NCBI RefSeq assembly: GCF_006442975.2
Contig: NZ_CP083954.1
Coordinates: forward strand, 5,339,501-5,403,500
Reading direction: 5' to 3'
DNA: 64,000 nucleotides
Source: Mesorhizobium sp. B2-1-1
GTDB taxonomy: Bacteria > Pseudomonadota > Alphaproteobacteria > Rhizobiales > Rhizobiaceae
Shown: positions 33,835 to 42,495 of the stretch, piece after piece
How the letters are laid out: the number at the start of each line of letters is the position of its first letter
How positions within the stretch are numbered: the stretch's first letter is position 1
Program-made: the position numbers and the translations under genes
Notes under the pieces: model-generated
What the model was told of the DNA's origin: nothing
The model's input: the letters and a program-made list of their open reading frames with translations, nothing else
Database searches by the model: none

Positions 33835-34901
33835 GGTTGTCTTCCTTCCCATTTTGTCGTTTGCCGGTCGTATTCGCGTTCTTCTTCTCCGACGCGCGCA
33901 TGGGTGATGGTCATGTCGGGCGCCCACTCGATCTCGCTGGCGGGCACGCGAAGGCCATGCGCGTCCAGCGCCGGCTGCAGCAGCGCCATCACATTTGCCG
34001 AGGCCATATCGACAGCCTGTGCGAAACCGGCGATGCCCCAGCGCACCAGGTTGCGCACGGCGTCGTCCAGTCGCAGCGCCGACCCGGCGAGCCCGACGCC
34101 GCCAGGAACGCGGACCGAGCCATCGGCGCGGCTCTCGACCCGCATTCCGGCAAATTCGTAAGATCCGTGCGGCGCACCGGCCGCCGAAACGGCATCGGTA
34201 ACCAGGACCGACCGGTCCAGCCCTTTTGCCCGGACCAGCGATTTCAACGCGCCTGGCGGAACGTGAATCCCGTCGGCGATGAATGTCGCGGCGAGACGGT
34301 CTTCGGCCAGTTGGGCAAACAGGGTATTGTCGAGTTTCGGCAAGGTTTGCGGCAGCCCGTTGCCGAGATGGGTGGAAAGGACAGCGCCAGCCGCCGCGGC
34401 CTGCGCCACGAGCTCAAAACCGCAAGCCGAGTGGCCGATCGAAACAAGAATGTTGTGCCGGTTCATGGCCCGTATGAAAGCAATGCCACCTTCCACTTCG
34501 GGAGCCAGCGTCGTCAAAAGGATCGGGCGCTTGAGCAGCGACTGCAGACGCTCAATGAGCGCAGGATCCGCAGCGGTCATCGCCGAGGCGGGATGGCATC
34601 CGGAATAACCCGGGGCGGGATTGAGGAACGGACCTTCCAGATGATAGCCGGGGCACATGAGGGGACCGAGGCGGCTTTCGGAGACAGCCTTGTCGAGAGC
34701 GCTGAACCGCGCCGACAATTCGTCCGGCCTTGCCGTGATGATCGTCGGCAGGCACGCTGTCACGCCGCACGCCAGGAGGGCCTCCAGCGCTTCGTCGAGT
34801 TCCGCCGCCGTCAGGGTCCCCGAGTTGAAATCGACGCCGGCGAAGCCATTGACCTGCATGTCGACCAGACCGGGAGTAATCATGTTGCGGCCGATCGCCA
34901 A
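33831..34901 (-). CDS. nagA: N-acetylglucosamine-6-phosphate deacetylase, short N-terminus
   Basis: 356 residues. Removes acetate from GlcNAc-6-phosphate. The amidohydrolase barrel is complete: ITPGLVDMQVNGFAGVDFN, GYHLEGPFLNP (metal Glu), SIGHSACGFELV and STHLGNGLPQ (metal His residues) and VTDAVSAAG (catalytic Asp). The usual N-terminal beta-domain of about 50 residues is missing: an in-frame TAA lies only two codons before the TTG at 34901. That TTG has AAGGA nearby; the next ATG (34883) has no ribosome binding site. It may be a naturally short form, since the active-site residues are intact. Confidence 0.85.
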   Translation of the reverse strand: MAIGRNMITPGLVDMQVNGFAGVDFNSGTLTAAELDEALEALLACGVTACLPTIITARPDELSARFSALDKAVSESRLGPLMCPGYHLEGPFLNPAPGYSGCHPASAMTAADPALIERLQSLLKRPILLTTLAPEVEGGIAFIRAMNRHNILVSIGHSACGFELVAQAAAAGAVLSTHLGNGLPQTLPKLDNTLFAQLAEDRLAATFIADGIHVPPGALKSLVRAKGLDRSVLVTDAVSAAGAPHGSYEFAGMRVESRADGSVRVPGGVGLAGSALRLDDAVRNLVRWGIAGFAQAVDMASANVMALLQPALDAHGLRVPASEIEWAPDMTITHARVGEEEREYDRQTTKWEGRQP

Positions 34902-34947
34902 GATTCCTTACGCGGAGAGTACACGGCTTGATACCGCTTGCAAGCCA

Positions 34948-34971
34948 TTTTTGAATAATGTTATCCAAAAA
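34948..34971. promoter_or_regulatory. Candidate ROK-repressor operator between nagA and the ROK gene
   Basis: A 24-bp inverted repeat with half-sites TTTTTGAATAAT and (complement) TTTTTGGATAAC, identical at 10 of 12 positions. It overlaps the upstream possible ATG of the ROK gene and lies 47 bp before nagA. It is AT-rich and symmetric like NagC/Mlc-type sites. Confidence 0.65.
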
Positions 34972-34994
34972 TGCGAAAGGAAAAGAATCCGGGC

Positions 34995-36236
34995 ATGTTG
35001 ACGCTCTACACCGCGGATTTCGAGGACGCCCGCCAACGCGACTGCGCACGCGTCATCGCCAGCCTGCACGAAGGCGGCGGCAAATCCCGCGCCGCACTTG
35101 CCGCCGAGTTGGACATGACCTCGATGGCGATCTCGCGCGCCATCGCCGACCTCGTCGGCAGGGGCATCATCGAGCAAAGCGTCGGCCAGGTGAGCGGCCG
35201 TGGCCGCCCACCGGCGCAAATCGTTTTGAACCCCGGTTGCGCGGGCGCGACCGTCCTTCTTGTTTCCAGCCAGGAACTGGTTGGCGTCCTTGTCGATTTC
35301 CGCGGAAGTGTCCTCGCCCGGCAAACCGCCCATGTTCCGTCCGACGCCGATTCGGCCCGCATGACCGCGACGATGCGTGACCTTGTCGCCGGTCTGCTCG
35401 GCAGCTGCCCGTCTGGCATGCGTCATGTCGGAACGTCCGTTGCCGTTTCCGGCATCGTGGACGTGAAGACCCGGACGTGGATATTGACCTCGCGATGGCC
35501 GAACGTTCGCGATTTCGACGTCGGCAAGGCGCTCGATGGCATCACGCCGCGCGTGTTCCTGTTTCGCCAACTGGATGTCGAATTGAGCGCCCGATACGCC
35601 GTGCCGGGCATGGAACGACTGGAAGGCGCCTTCATTCTTCATTGGGGTTGGGGCATCGGCCTGGCCTATCGCGGCAGCGACGATGCGCCGATGCGCCAGG
35701 GCGGCCCCTTCGGCGAAATCGGCCATTGGCGTTTCAACGTGCTCAAGGATCGCCCCTGCGGATGCGGCAACCGGGGCTGTCTCGAAACAGCAGCTTCGCT
35801 GTCAGCCCTGTTGCCGGTCATACGGGAGATATATCCGTGGGCTTCAGGGGAGGAGGAACTCCTCTCCAGCCAAATCGAGACGATGGAGCTGACGGATATT
35901 CCCGAAATCCGGGTCGCCGTCGATCTTATGGCGCGCGCGCTGGGTAACGCCTGCAGGCTGCTTTTCCCCGAGAAGGTGTTCATCACCGGCCCGTTTACCT
36001 GCAATGCCGGACTCTACGAACTTCTACGCTCCCGCTTCGAGGCGGAAGGATTGATCGGCACCTTGCGCCTGCCGACCCTGATCTCCGATCGCTCCAGCCT
36101 GGACTACGTCGTCCAAGGCGCCGCGCAACCGCTTCATGAAATCGCCGTTTGCGTGCTGCTCGGCACGCCGCAGGGGAAACCGAATGGCGCAGGGCGGAGC
36201 CGGCGGAATGGAAAGCGGCAAAGGCCGATGCCCTGA
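34995..36236 (+). CDS. ROK-family transcriptional regulator (NagC/Mlc-like)
   Basis: 413 residues from the ATG at 34995 (AGGAAAAG upstream; an ATG at 34971 lies inside the operator). N-terminal MarR-like winged helix (SRAALAAELDMTSMAISRAI), ROK sugar-kinase-like domain with the zinc motif CGCGNRGCLET intact. The ATP-binding DGxxxG-type motif is not obvious, as in repressors. Divergent from nagA-SBP4 across a 24-bp palindrome, so it probably represses that operon and itself, released by an amino-sugar phosphate. Confidence 0.9.
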   Translation: MLTLYTADFEDARQRDCARVIASLHEGGGKSRAALAAELDMTSMAISRAIADLVGRGIIEQSVGQVSGRGRPPAQIVLNPGCAGATVLLVSSQELVGVLVDFRGSVLARQTAHVPSDADSARMTATMRDLVAGLLGSCPSGMRHVGTSVAVSGIVDVKTRTWILTSRWPNVRDFDVGKALDGITPRVFLFRQLDVELSARYAVPGMERLEGAFILHWGWGIGLAYRGSDDAPMRQGGPFGEIGHWRFNVLKDRPCGCGNRGCLETAASLSALLPVIREIYPWASGEEELLSSQIETMELTDIPEIRVAVDLMARALGNACRLLFPEKVFITGPFTCNAGLYELLRSRFEAEGLIGTLRLPTLISDRSSLDYVVQGAAQPLHEIAVCVLLGTPQGKPNGAGRSRRNGKRQRPMP

Positions 36237-36437
36237 CGCGAAGCATCTGAATGATTGACGCTGCGGGTTCAGAGATCCGGGAGCAATCTCGATGCCCCAC
36301 ACCTCTCACGTCCTGTGGAGAATGCTGCGACGCCGCTCGGGCGAAGCTCACTGCCTCGCGGAGGTTTTCGAGCCGGTTCTCACTAACGAGCCGCACAGCG
36401 AACAGCCGCATTTAGCATGTCGCCAGCGTTTTCTTCT

Positions 36438-36890
36438 TTAGGCCAGGAGCGCATTCCCGCGCCGTTCCATCTCTGCCGGATCGAGGTCCCCCCTCCACGA
36501 CAGGAGCACCCAGACGTGGCCGAAGGGATCGCGCACGGTGGCGGAACTGGCGCCATAGAACATATTCGTGGGTGGCTGGATCTCTTCCGCGCCAGCCTTG
36601 ACCGCGCGCCGCAGCAAGGTCGCGTTATCATCAGTGAAGATGTGAAGGCCAGCTGTGCAGCGACCAAGTGTCCGCGGCTCGCCGTATAGTCTCTCGTCCG
36701 GATCCCCGATCATGATCACGGCTCCGCAGATCAAAATCTCGGCGTGCATGATTTTGCCGCCTGGGTGGGCAATTCGGAACAATTCCATCGCTCCGAATGC
36801 CCGCTCGTAGAACGCGATCCCATCCGACGCCCCGTCGACGTAGATATGAGGGACAATCGCATTTCGATATCTCTCCGGTCGTTCAGTCAT
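36438..36890 (-). CDS. VOC-family (PhnB/glyoxalase-like) protein
   Basis: 150 residues from the ATG at 36890. A PhnB-type vicinal oxygen chelate fold: IVPHIYVDGASDGIAFYERA, HAEILICGAVIMIGDP and TVRDPFGHVWVLLS. Members include dioxygenases, resistance proteins and many of unknown role; the residues here do not settle which. Stand-alone gene downstream of, and convergent with, the ROK gene. Confidence 0.85.
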   Translation of the reverse strand: MTERPERYRNAIVPHIYVDGASDGIAFYERAFGAMELFRIAHPGGKIMHAEILICGAVIMIGDPDERLYGEPRTLGRCTAGLHIFTDDNATLLRRAVKAGAEEIQPPTNMFYGASSATVRDPFGHVWVLLSWRGDLDPAEMERRGNALLA

Positions 36891-37316
36891 CTCGGTGTCC
36901 TCGCGCCAAATATCAGAGCGCTCGTTTGCGGTGCACAAGCCGGCGAAACACTCTTTACAAGACCCGGCGGAAGGCTCGCCTCAGTTCGCCCACCGCACCG
37001 CCGGAGACCATCAACCGTGCGTCGACCCGATCCGTTCCGGGTTCCACGCGATCATCTGCTCGATTGCCGCCGAAGCCGGCGCCGGCTCGACTTGAAATTC
37101 CTCGAAAATCGAACGGTGCCTCTCTTTTCCAACACGGCAGGTCGGCAAAAATCCAGGCCGACTCCAACCTGGAGACTGTCCTGATATTTCCGGCGATCAG
37201 CGGCTGGCGCCAGAAGGCGATACGGTCCTGCAAGCGATGGCCTGGATAGTCGCCGGCATGAAGCACGGATGGCCGAAGGCGGTCGGAAGTCGAACGCCGT
37301 CCGCGGCTGCTCGCCC
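36891..37316. other. Intergenic gap, 426 bp
   Basis: Between the VOC gene start and the livF-like gene 3' end, both on the minus strand. Frames of about 100 codons are open but lack protein character. The VOC promoter should lie near 36900. Nothing else recognised. Confidence 0.45.
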
Positions 37317-38015
37317 CTAGACGCCGAGATGATGCTGCAGCAGCCCCGGCTGTGTCTTGAGCTCGGCGGCCGGGCCCTCGTGGGCGATATGGCCGTTATT
37401 GATGATATAAACGCGGCTCGCGAGCGCCAGCGTCGCGGCGATGTTCTGTTCCACCAGCACGATTGTCTGCCCTGCCTGGGCCAGTTCGCGGCAGGCGCGC
37501 ACCAGATCGTGCACAATGACTGGAGCAAGTCCTTCGAAGGGTTCATCAAGCAGAAGGATCTTCGGGTTGCGCACCAATGCACGGGCTATGGCCAACATCT
37601 GCTGTTCGCCACCCGAGAGATCCGTGCCCCGGCTGGTGCGCCGTTCCTTCAGCCGTGGGAACATCGTGTAGATACGTTCCAGCGGCCAGCGGTCGTCGGC
37701 GGTCAATCCGGCCAGAATGATGTTTTCCTCGACGCTCAGGCTGCCGAAGATGCGCCGATTCTCGTGCACGAGCTGCATGCCTTCCCGAGCGATGCTGTGC
37801 GCCTTCCTGCCAACCAGCTCAACCCCGTCGAGCTCAACCGAGCCGGCTCGTGGCGTCACCACGCCCATCAGGCTCTTCAGCGTCGTCGACTTGCCCGCGC
37901 CGTTGCGCCCGAGCAGCGCCACGACCTCGTTTTTCTCGACCCTCAATGAGACGTCGAACAGAATGTGACTGTCGCCATAATAGCTGTTCAACGCCCTGAC
38001 TTCGAGCAGGCTCAT
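37317..38015 (-). CDS. Branched-chain/amide ABC transporter ATP-binding protein (LivF-like)
   Basis: 232 residues. Walker A LLGRNGAGKST, signature LSGGEQQMLA, Walker B ILLLDEPFEGLAP typical of LivF/UrtE. Its start overlaps the end of the livMG fusion gene (ATGA). Last gene of the minus-strand operon SBP, livH, livMG, livF. Confidence 0.92.
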   Translation of the reverse strand: MSLLEVRALNSYYGDSHILFDVSLRVEKNEVVALLGRNGAGKSTTLKSLMGVVTPRAGSVELDGVELVGRKAHSIAREGMQLVHENRRIFGSLSVEENIILAGLTADDRWPLERIYTMFPRLKERRTSRGTDLSGGEQQMLAIARALVRNPKILLLDEPFEGLAPVIVHDLVRACRELAQAGQTIVLVEQNIAATLALASRVYIINNGHIAHEGPAAELKTQPGLLQHHLGV

Positions 38016-39847
38016 GCCACCTCTCCATGTACCCCGCCGAGGTAGGCTTCCTGCACCTTTGCGTTGGTCTTGATCTCAGCGGGCATGCCTTCGACCAGTA
38101 CCCTGCCCTCCTGCAGGACGGTCACTTTCTCGACCAGCTCGAAGAGCGAATCCATGTCGTGGTCGATGATGATCATCGTGCGTCCACGCGCGATTGACTT
38201 GAGCAGCGCCACGGTCTCGACGCGCTCGCGCGGGCTCATGCCGGCAAGCGGCTCGTCAAGCAGGAGCAGGCTCGGCGACGTCGCCAGCGCAAGGCCGATT
38301 TCCAGCCGCCGCTTCTCGCCATAGGCCAGTTCCGAAACGGGCCGATCGAGCCGCGCCGTAAGGTTCACCAGCGCCGCCGTTCGCTCGACCTGCTCATTGA
38401 GACCGGGAACGCTGTGGATACTCTTGAACAGGTCAAGCCGGAACTTTCCACGCGCCTCGCCCAGCGCGGCAATCATCAGGTTCCGCCGCACCGTCAGGCG
38501 GTCGAACAGCTGGTTGATCTGGTAGCTCTTGGTGAGCCCGAGCTGGCACACCTCGGACACGCCCATGCCCGTAATGTCGCGGCCGGCCAGCATGATGCGG
38601 CCGGAGGTCGGCGCGATCTCGCAGGTGAGCATCTTGAAGAACGTGGTCTTGCCCGCGCCGTTGGGTCCAATGATGCCCCGTATCTCCCCATGATCGACAC
38701 TGAAGTCGATGTTGCTGTTGGCTGTGATGCCGCCATAGCGTTTGGTTAGGCCCTGCACCTGCAGGATCGGTCCGGATGCTGGCGCAGTGCCATGCCGGCG
38801 CGCCGGCATCGGTTCGACGACCGTCACGACGTGCGGCGCACTCTCGACCGCGGTATTGGCCCGTTCGATGCGCTTGCGGCCGCCGGTCAACCCATAGAGA
38901 TCGACGATCGCACCGACGATGCCGCGCCGCAGGAAGCAGACCAGCAGCACGAAAACGATGCCGAGCACCAACTTCCATGTGGCGCCGAGATGCAATGTGT
39001 TCTGGAAAAAGTCGCTCAGATACAGCCACACCGTCGCGCCCACCAGCGGCCCGAACAGTGTGCCAGCACCGCCGATCGCCGTCTGCATCACGACCTGGCC
39101 GGACGTGTCGAACATGAAAGCGTCCGGCGGCATGAAGCCCTGCATGACGCCCAACAGGCCGCCGGCAAAGCCGGCATAGATCGCCGCAATCACGAAGGCC
39201 GTGAGCTTGTAGCCGTGTATGTCGTGGCCAAGCGCCGCGGCGCGGAGCGGATTGTCGCGGATTGCCGAAAGGATCGCGCCAACCGGCGAGCGTACGATGC
39301 GAAGTGCGACGACAATGCCCACGAAATACCAGAACGCCAGGAAGGTATACATCGTCCAGTCGGTGTTGAATTCGAGTACCGTGAAGCCGAGGTTGACGAC
39401 CGGGGTTGGCACGCCAGGCAAGCCGTTCTCGCCGCCTGTGAATGCCGAGAGCGGATTGAACTCGACAAAGAAGAAGACTTCGGCGATCGCCACCGTGATC
39501 ATGGCGAAATAGATGCCGGTGCGTCTCAGGGCGATCAGGCCGATCACATAGCCGACGACACCCGACACGACGGCGCCCATGACGATGGCAGCCATGACAT
39601 AGGAGAAGCCGGTTTCAGTCAGGAGATAGGCGGCGAACATCCCGCCAGTACCGTAGAAGGCCGACTGGCCGAAGGACAGCAATCCCGTGTAGCCGAACAG
39701 GATGTCGAAGCCGATCCCGAACAGGCCCCATATAAGGATACGATTGATCGTGCTGGGCGAAAAGCCGAGATGGGGCAGCACGAACGGCGCCAGGACGAGC
39801 GCCAGCGCCGTCAGAAGCTCGACAAGGAAGGGATGTTTGATGTTCAT
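38012..39847 (-). CDS. Fused LivM permease - LivG ATPase
   Basis: 611 residues. Residues 1 to about 325 are a LivM-type permease (GYTGLLSFGQSAFYGTGGMF, about eight membrane helices); after a linker of about 40 residues an LivG-type ATPase runs from about 365 to the end (IIGPNGAGKTTFFKML, signature ELAYGEKRRLEIG, LLLLDEPLAGMSP). Such permease-ATPase fusions occur in some alphaproteobacterial Liv operons. Both halves have intact motifs. Coupled to livF by a 4-base overlap. Confidence 0.92.
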   Translation of the reverse strand: MNIKHPFLVELLTALALVLAPFVLPHLGFSPSTINRILIWGLFGIGFDILFGYTGLLSFGQSAFYGTGGMFAAYLLTETGFSYVMAAIVMGAVVSGVVGYVIGLIALRRTGIYFAMITVAIAEVFFFVEFNPLSAFTGGENGLPGVPTPVVNLGFTVLEFNTDWTMYTFLAFWYFVGIVVALRIVRSPVGAILSAIRDNPLRAAALGHDIHGYKLTAFVIAAIYAGFAGGLLGVMQGFMPPDAFMFDTSGQVVMQTAIGGAGTLFGPLVGATVWLYLSDFFQNTLHLGATWKLVLGIVFVLLVCFLRRGIVGAIVDLYGLTGGRKRIERANTAVESAPHVVTVVEPMPARRHGTAPASGPILQVQGLTKRYGGITANSNIDFSVDHGEIRGIIGPNGAGKTTFFKMLTCEIAPTSGRIMLAGRDITGMGVSEVCQLGLTKSYQINQLFDRLTVRRNLMIAALGEARGKFRLDLFKSIHSVPGLNEQVERTAALVNLTARLDRPVSELAYGEKRRLEIGLALATSPSLLLLDEPLAGMSPRERVETVALLKSIARGRTMIIIDHDMDSLFELVEKVTVLQEGRVLVEGMPAEIKTNAKVQEAYLGGVHGEVA

Positions 39848-39858
39848 GGCGACCGCAT

Positions 39859-40734
39859 CTACTCGCGCCCTGCCGTGCCGAGCAGCCCGTGCGGGCGAAG
39901 CACCAGCACCAGAGTCATCGCCACGAACAGCATGACATAGGAATAACCGGGATTGAACATCGAGGTGATGCTGATGATTTCGCCGGCGATGAGGCCGCCG
40001 AGGATCGCGCCCGGAAAGGAACCGACGCCGCCGATCACCACGACCACGAAGGTCTGGACCAGTATGGCTTCCCCGACATCGGGCGCGATCGACACCACGG
40101 GTGCATTGACAATGCCGGCGAAGCCGGCCGCCATGGCTCCGATGCCGAAGACGAGCATGAAGATCTTGTAGACGTCGATTCCAAGCGAATCGACCATTAC
40201 CGAATCCTCGATGCCTGCTCGCACGATCATCCCGATGCGGGTGCGATAGAGCACGACATAGAGCATCAGCAGAGCCAGGGCGACGATGCCGAGGAGCGCC
40301 AATCGGTAGGTGGGATAGACCATGAAGCCCAGATGGGTGATGCCGACCAGCGAGGCGGGCGGCGGCACCGTGCGCGAGAGGCTGCCGAAGAAGAAGCGGA
40401 TCGTCTCGACGAAAACGATGCCGAGCCCGAACGTAACGAGAAGCTGGTCCTCAAGCGGCCGCATGTAGAAATGGCGAATGATCAGCCGCTCGATCAACAC
40501 GCCGATGATCATCACGAACAGCGATCCGGCCGCCACCGCGGCGAGGAATGAACCTGTGTAGGTGTAGGCGAGCCAGCCGGCATAGCCTCCGAGCATGAAC
40601 ATCGCGCCATGGGCAAGGTTCAGGACGCCGAGCGTCCCGTAGATGATGGTCAGCCCGGAGGAGATCAGCGCCAGAAGCGCGCCGAGCACGAGCCCATTGA
40701 AGCACTGCGAGATGAAATTTGCCCAGTTGATCAC
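39859..40734 (-). CDS. Branched-chain/amide ABC transporter permease (LivH-like)
   Basis: 291 residues, GTG start at 40734 with AAGGTGG upstream. LivH/UrtB family: ALISSGLTIIYGTLGVLNLA and the C-terminal GAILGGLIAGEIISI. About eight membrane helices. Pairs with the LivM half of the next gene, which begins 11 bases downstream of its stop. Confidence 0.9.
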   Translation of the reverse strand: MINWANFISQCFNGLVLGALLALISSGLTIIYGTLGVLNLAHGAMFMLGGYAGWLAYTYTGSFLAAVAAGSLFVMIIGVLIERLIIRHFYMRPLEDQLLVTFGLGIVFVETIRFFFGSLSRTVPPPASLVGITHLGFMVYPTYRLALLGIVALALLMLYVVLYRTRIGMIVRAGIEDSVMVDSLGIDVYKIFMLVFGIGAMAAGFAGIVNAPVVSIAPDVGEAILVQTFVVVVIGGVGSFPGAILGGLIAGEIISITSMFNPGYSYVMLFVAMTLVLVLRPHGLLGTAGRE

Positions 40735-40874
40735 TCTGTGCCCACCTTAATCATGAAAAATATGCCCTGCCCTCGCGCCAGCAAGGGTTTGGTTGACAAG
40801 TCGCGAACAATCGACATTCCACCGACCGCCGGGAGACGAACCGTCTGAGTCCAGCCAGAGCCAGTCCCGGTGCG

Positions 40875-40911
40875 AGCGCCTTCTCCACCCGTGGCGGGCG
40901 GAGAAGGCGCT
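40875..40911 (-). terminator. Hairpin between the Liv-type SBP gene and livH
   Basis: A perfect 12-bp stem (AGCGCCTTCTCC / GGAGAAGGCGCT) with a 13-base loop, 9 bases after the SBP stop codon. Likely a partial terminator or mRNA stabiliser that raises receptor output over the membrane genes. Confidence 0.6.
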
Positions 40912-40919
40912 GCGGGATA

Positions 40920-42272
40920 TCAGGTGTAGCTGCCCAGGTTGCAGCCGAACTCGTCAGGCTTCTGCATCAGCGGCGCGCCATCGACCACCTCGACCACGTT
41001 CCAGTAGTCGTCGTCGCTCTTCATGTCCTTGGGGTCCTTACCCTGGACGAGTACGACCGGTCGCACGCACTGATGGTCTTCCGGCCGATAGTGAACGTCG
41101 CCGACGAGTGAAGGGATGGTCTCACCCTTCTCGTATTGCTTGATGACGTCCGGCGGATAGAAGCTACCGGCCTGCGACACCATGCGCGCCCAATGAGCGA
41201 AGCTGACATAGGCATTTTCGGCGCCCCATTCCGGCCGATAACCGAACTTTTTCTGGAACGCGTCCACGAACTGCTTGGCGAGCGGATACTTGTCCTGCAG
41301 GGTCCACCAGAAATCGGTAGCGGCAAAAACGCCGGCTGTCAGTTCGGGGCCTACTTCCTTGGCAAGGAAGGGGATCTGGTAGGGGATGACCATCTTCATG
41401 CTCGGAGTCAGGCCGAACTGCTTGGCCTGCTGGATCGACAGCACCGCGTCGCGGCCCCAGTTGACGTTGACAATGAATTCGGCGCCCGAATTGGCGATGT
41501 TGGTCAGATACTGGCTGAAATCCTGGGTGCCTAGCGGCGAGACCTGGTCCGTCACCATCTCCCATCCACCCTGAGAGGTCAGGTAGTCGTTCACCGACTT
41601 GGTGACGGTGTGACCGTAAGTGTAGTCCGGCGTCATGAATGCCGCCTTCTTTCCCTTTCCGTAGGTCTTCAGAAGGATCGGGCCGATCGCGTTGGCTGCG
41701 GTCTGGCCGTAGAAGTTCTGGCGGAAGCCGTAGCGGACACAGTCCTTGCCTGTTGTGTCGTTTGAGCCGGAGATGCCCGCGACGTAGAGGATCTTCTCGC
41801 GCTGCGCGAATTTGTTGAGCGCAACCGCGACCGCCGATGAAGTCGAGCCAGTCATCAGGATGATGTTGTTTTGGTGGATGAAATTCTGCTCGAGCTCGAC
41901 GGCCTGGTTCGGCTTGGCCGCGCTGTCGGCGGACAACAGCTCGACCTTCTTGCCGAGCAACCCCTTGTCGACTTTCGGCGCCAACGCCTTCATCAACTCA
42001 TGGCCGTTGTTGATGTGGTCGACCGCCAGCTGCCAGCCCTTAAGTTCATCAGCACCCTGCACGGCATAGGCACCGGTGAGGGGCACCGCGGCTCCGATGT
42101 AGACGGTGTCGCCCGCCGACCCGGCCGGCCAGGTGCCTATCGCGGGCTTGTCGTCGGCTGCAAAAGCCGCAAAGCTGGATAAGGGCAGAACGGCACTACT
42201 GAGAAGACCTGCGCCCGCGTGCAGCATGGTGCGGCGGGATATATTGGAAGTATTTTGATCGTCGAGCGGCAT
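40920..42272 (-). CDS. Liv-type ABC transporter substrate-binding protein (Tat-exported)
   Basis: 450 residues from the ATG at 42272, which has AGGAGG 8 bases upstream. Twin-arginine signal (SNISRRTMLHAGAGLLSSAV), then a type I periplasmic binding fold (YIGAAVPLTGAYAVQGADEL, NIILMTGSTSSAVAVALN, AAFMTPDYTYGH). Related to amino-acid, urea and amide receptors; the ligand is not determined. First gene of the transporter operon and divergent from a Crp/Fnr gene. Confidence 0.88.
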   Translation of the reverse strand: MPLDDQNTSNISRRTMLHAGAGLLSSAVLPLSSFAAFAADDKPAIGTWPAGSAGDTVYIGAAVPLTGAYAVQGADELKGWQLAVDHINNGHELMKALAPKVDKGLLGKKVELLSADSAAKPNQAVELEQNFIHQNNIILMTGSTSSAVAVALNKFAQREKILYVAGISGSNDTTGKDCVRYGFRQNFYGQTAANAIGPILLKTYGKGKKAAFMTPDYTYGHTVTKSVNDYLTSQGGWEMVTDQVSPLGTQDFSQYLTNIANSGAEFIVNVNWGRDAVLSIQQAKQFGLTPSMKMVIPYQIPFLAKEVGPELTAGVFAATDFWWTLQDKYPLAKQFVDAFQKKFGYRPEWGAENAYVSFAHWARMVSQAGSFYPPDVIKQYEKGETIPSLVGDVHYRPEDHQCVRPVVLVQGKDPKDMKSDDDYWNVVEVVDGAPLMQKPDEFGCNLGSYT

Positions 42273-42433
42273 CAGCTGTTCCTCCTTAGCGTGGAGCCGT
42301 CGGACGGCTCTCATTTGTTGTTCCCGCAAACCGGTTTTTTCCAGCGAAACGCTGAAAATGGCCTATTTGCATGGGCATTCGCAGTGGCGTAGGCCTGCCA
42401 GTCAATACAACTTTCGTTTGATAATTCTGTTCA

Positions 42434-42447
42434 TTGATCTGGATTAA
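42434..42447. promoter_or_regulatory. Candidate FNR/FixK-type box in the divergent promoter region
   Basis: TTGATCTGGATTAA matches the TTGAT-N4-ATCAA consensus at 9 of 10 positions. It lies 49 bp before the Crp/Fnr gene and about 160 bp before the Liv SBP gene. Confidence 0.4.
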
Positions 42448-42495
42448 TAAGCATAGGAAAGTTTCGTTGAAGGTCATGAACATTTGGAGCATGGC

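Noticed and set aside
34936..34945. GCTTGCAAGC palindrome in the nagA-ROK intergenic region as a LacI site
   Set aside because: It lacks the AAGCGCTT core seen at the lacI operators; the 24-bp repeat beside it is a much better operator.
36955..37266. Open frame of about 100 codons between the VOC and livF-like genes
   Set aside because: No family resemblance, no ribosome binding site; overlapping open frames on the same strand suggest composition bias.
38792..39940. Long open frame (382 codons) antisense to the livMG fusion gene
   Set aside because: It mirrors strong membrane and ATPase domains on the opposite strand and its translation is rich in His, Arg and Asp with no recognisable domain: a codon-bias shadow.
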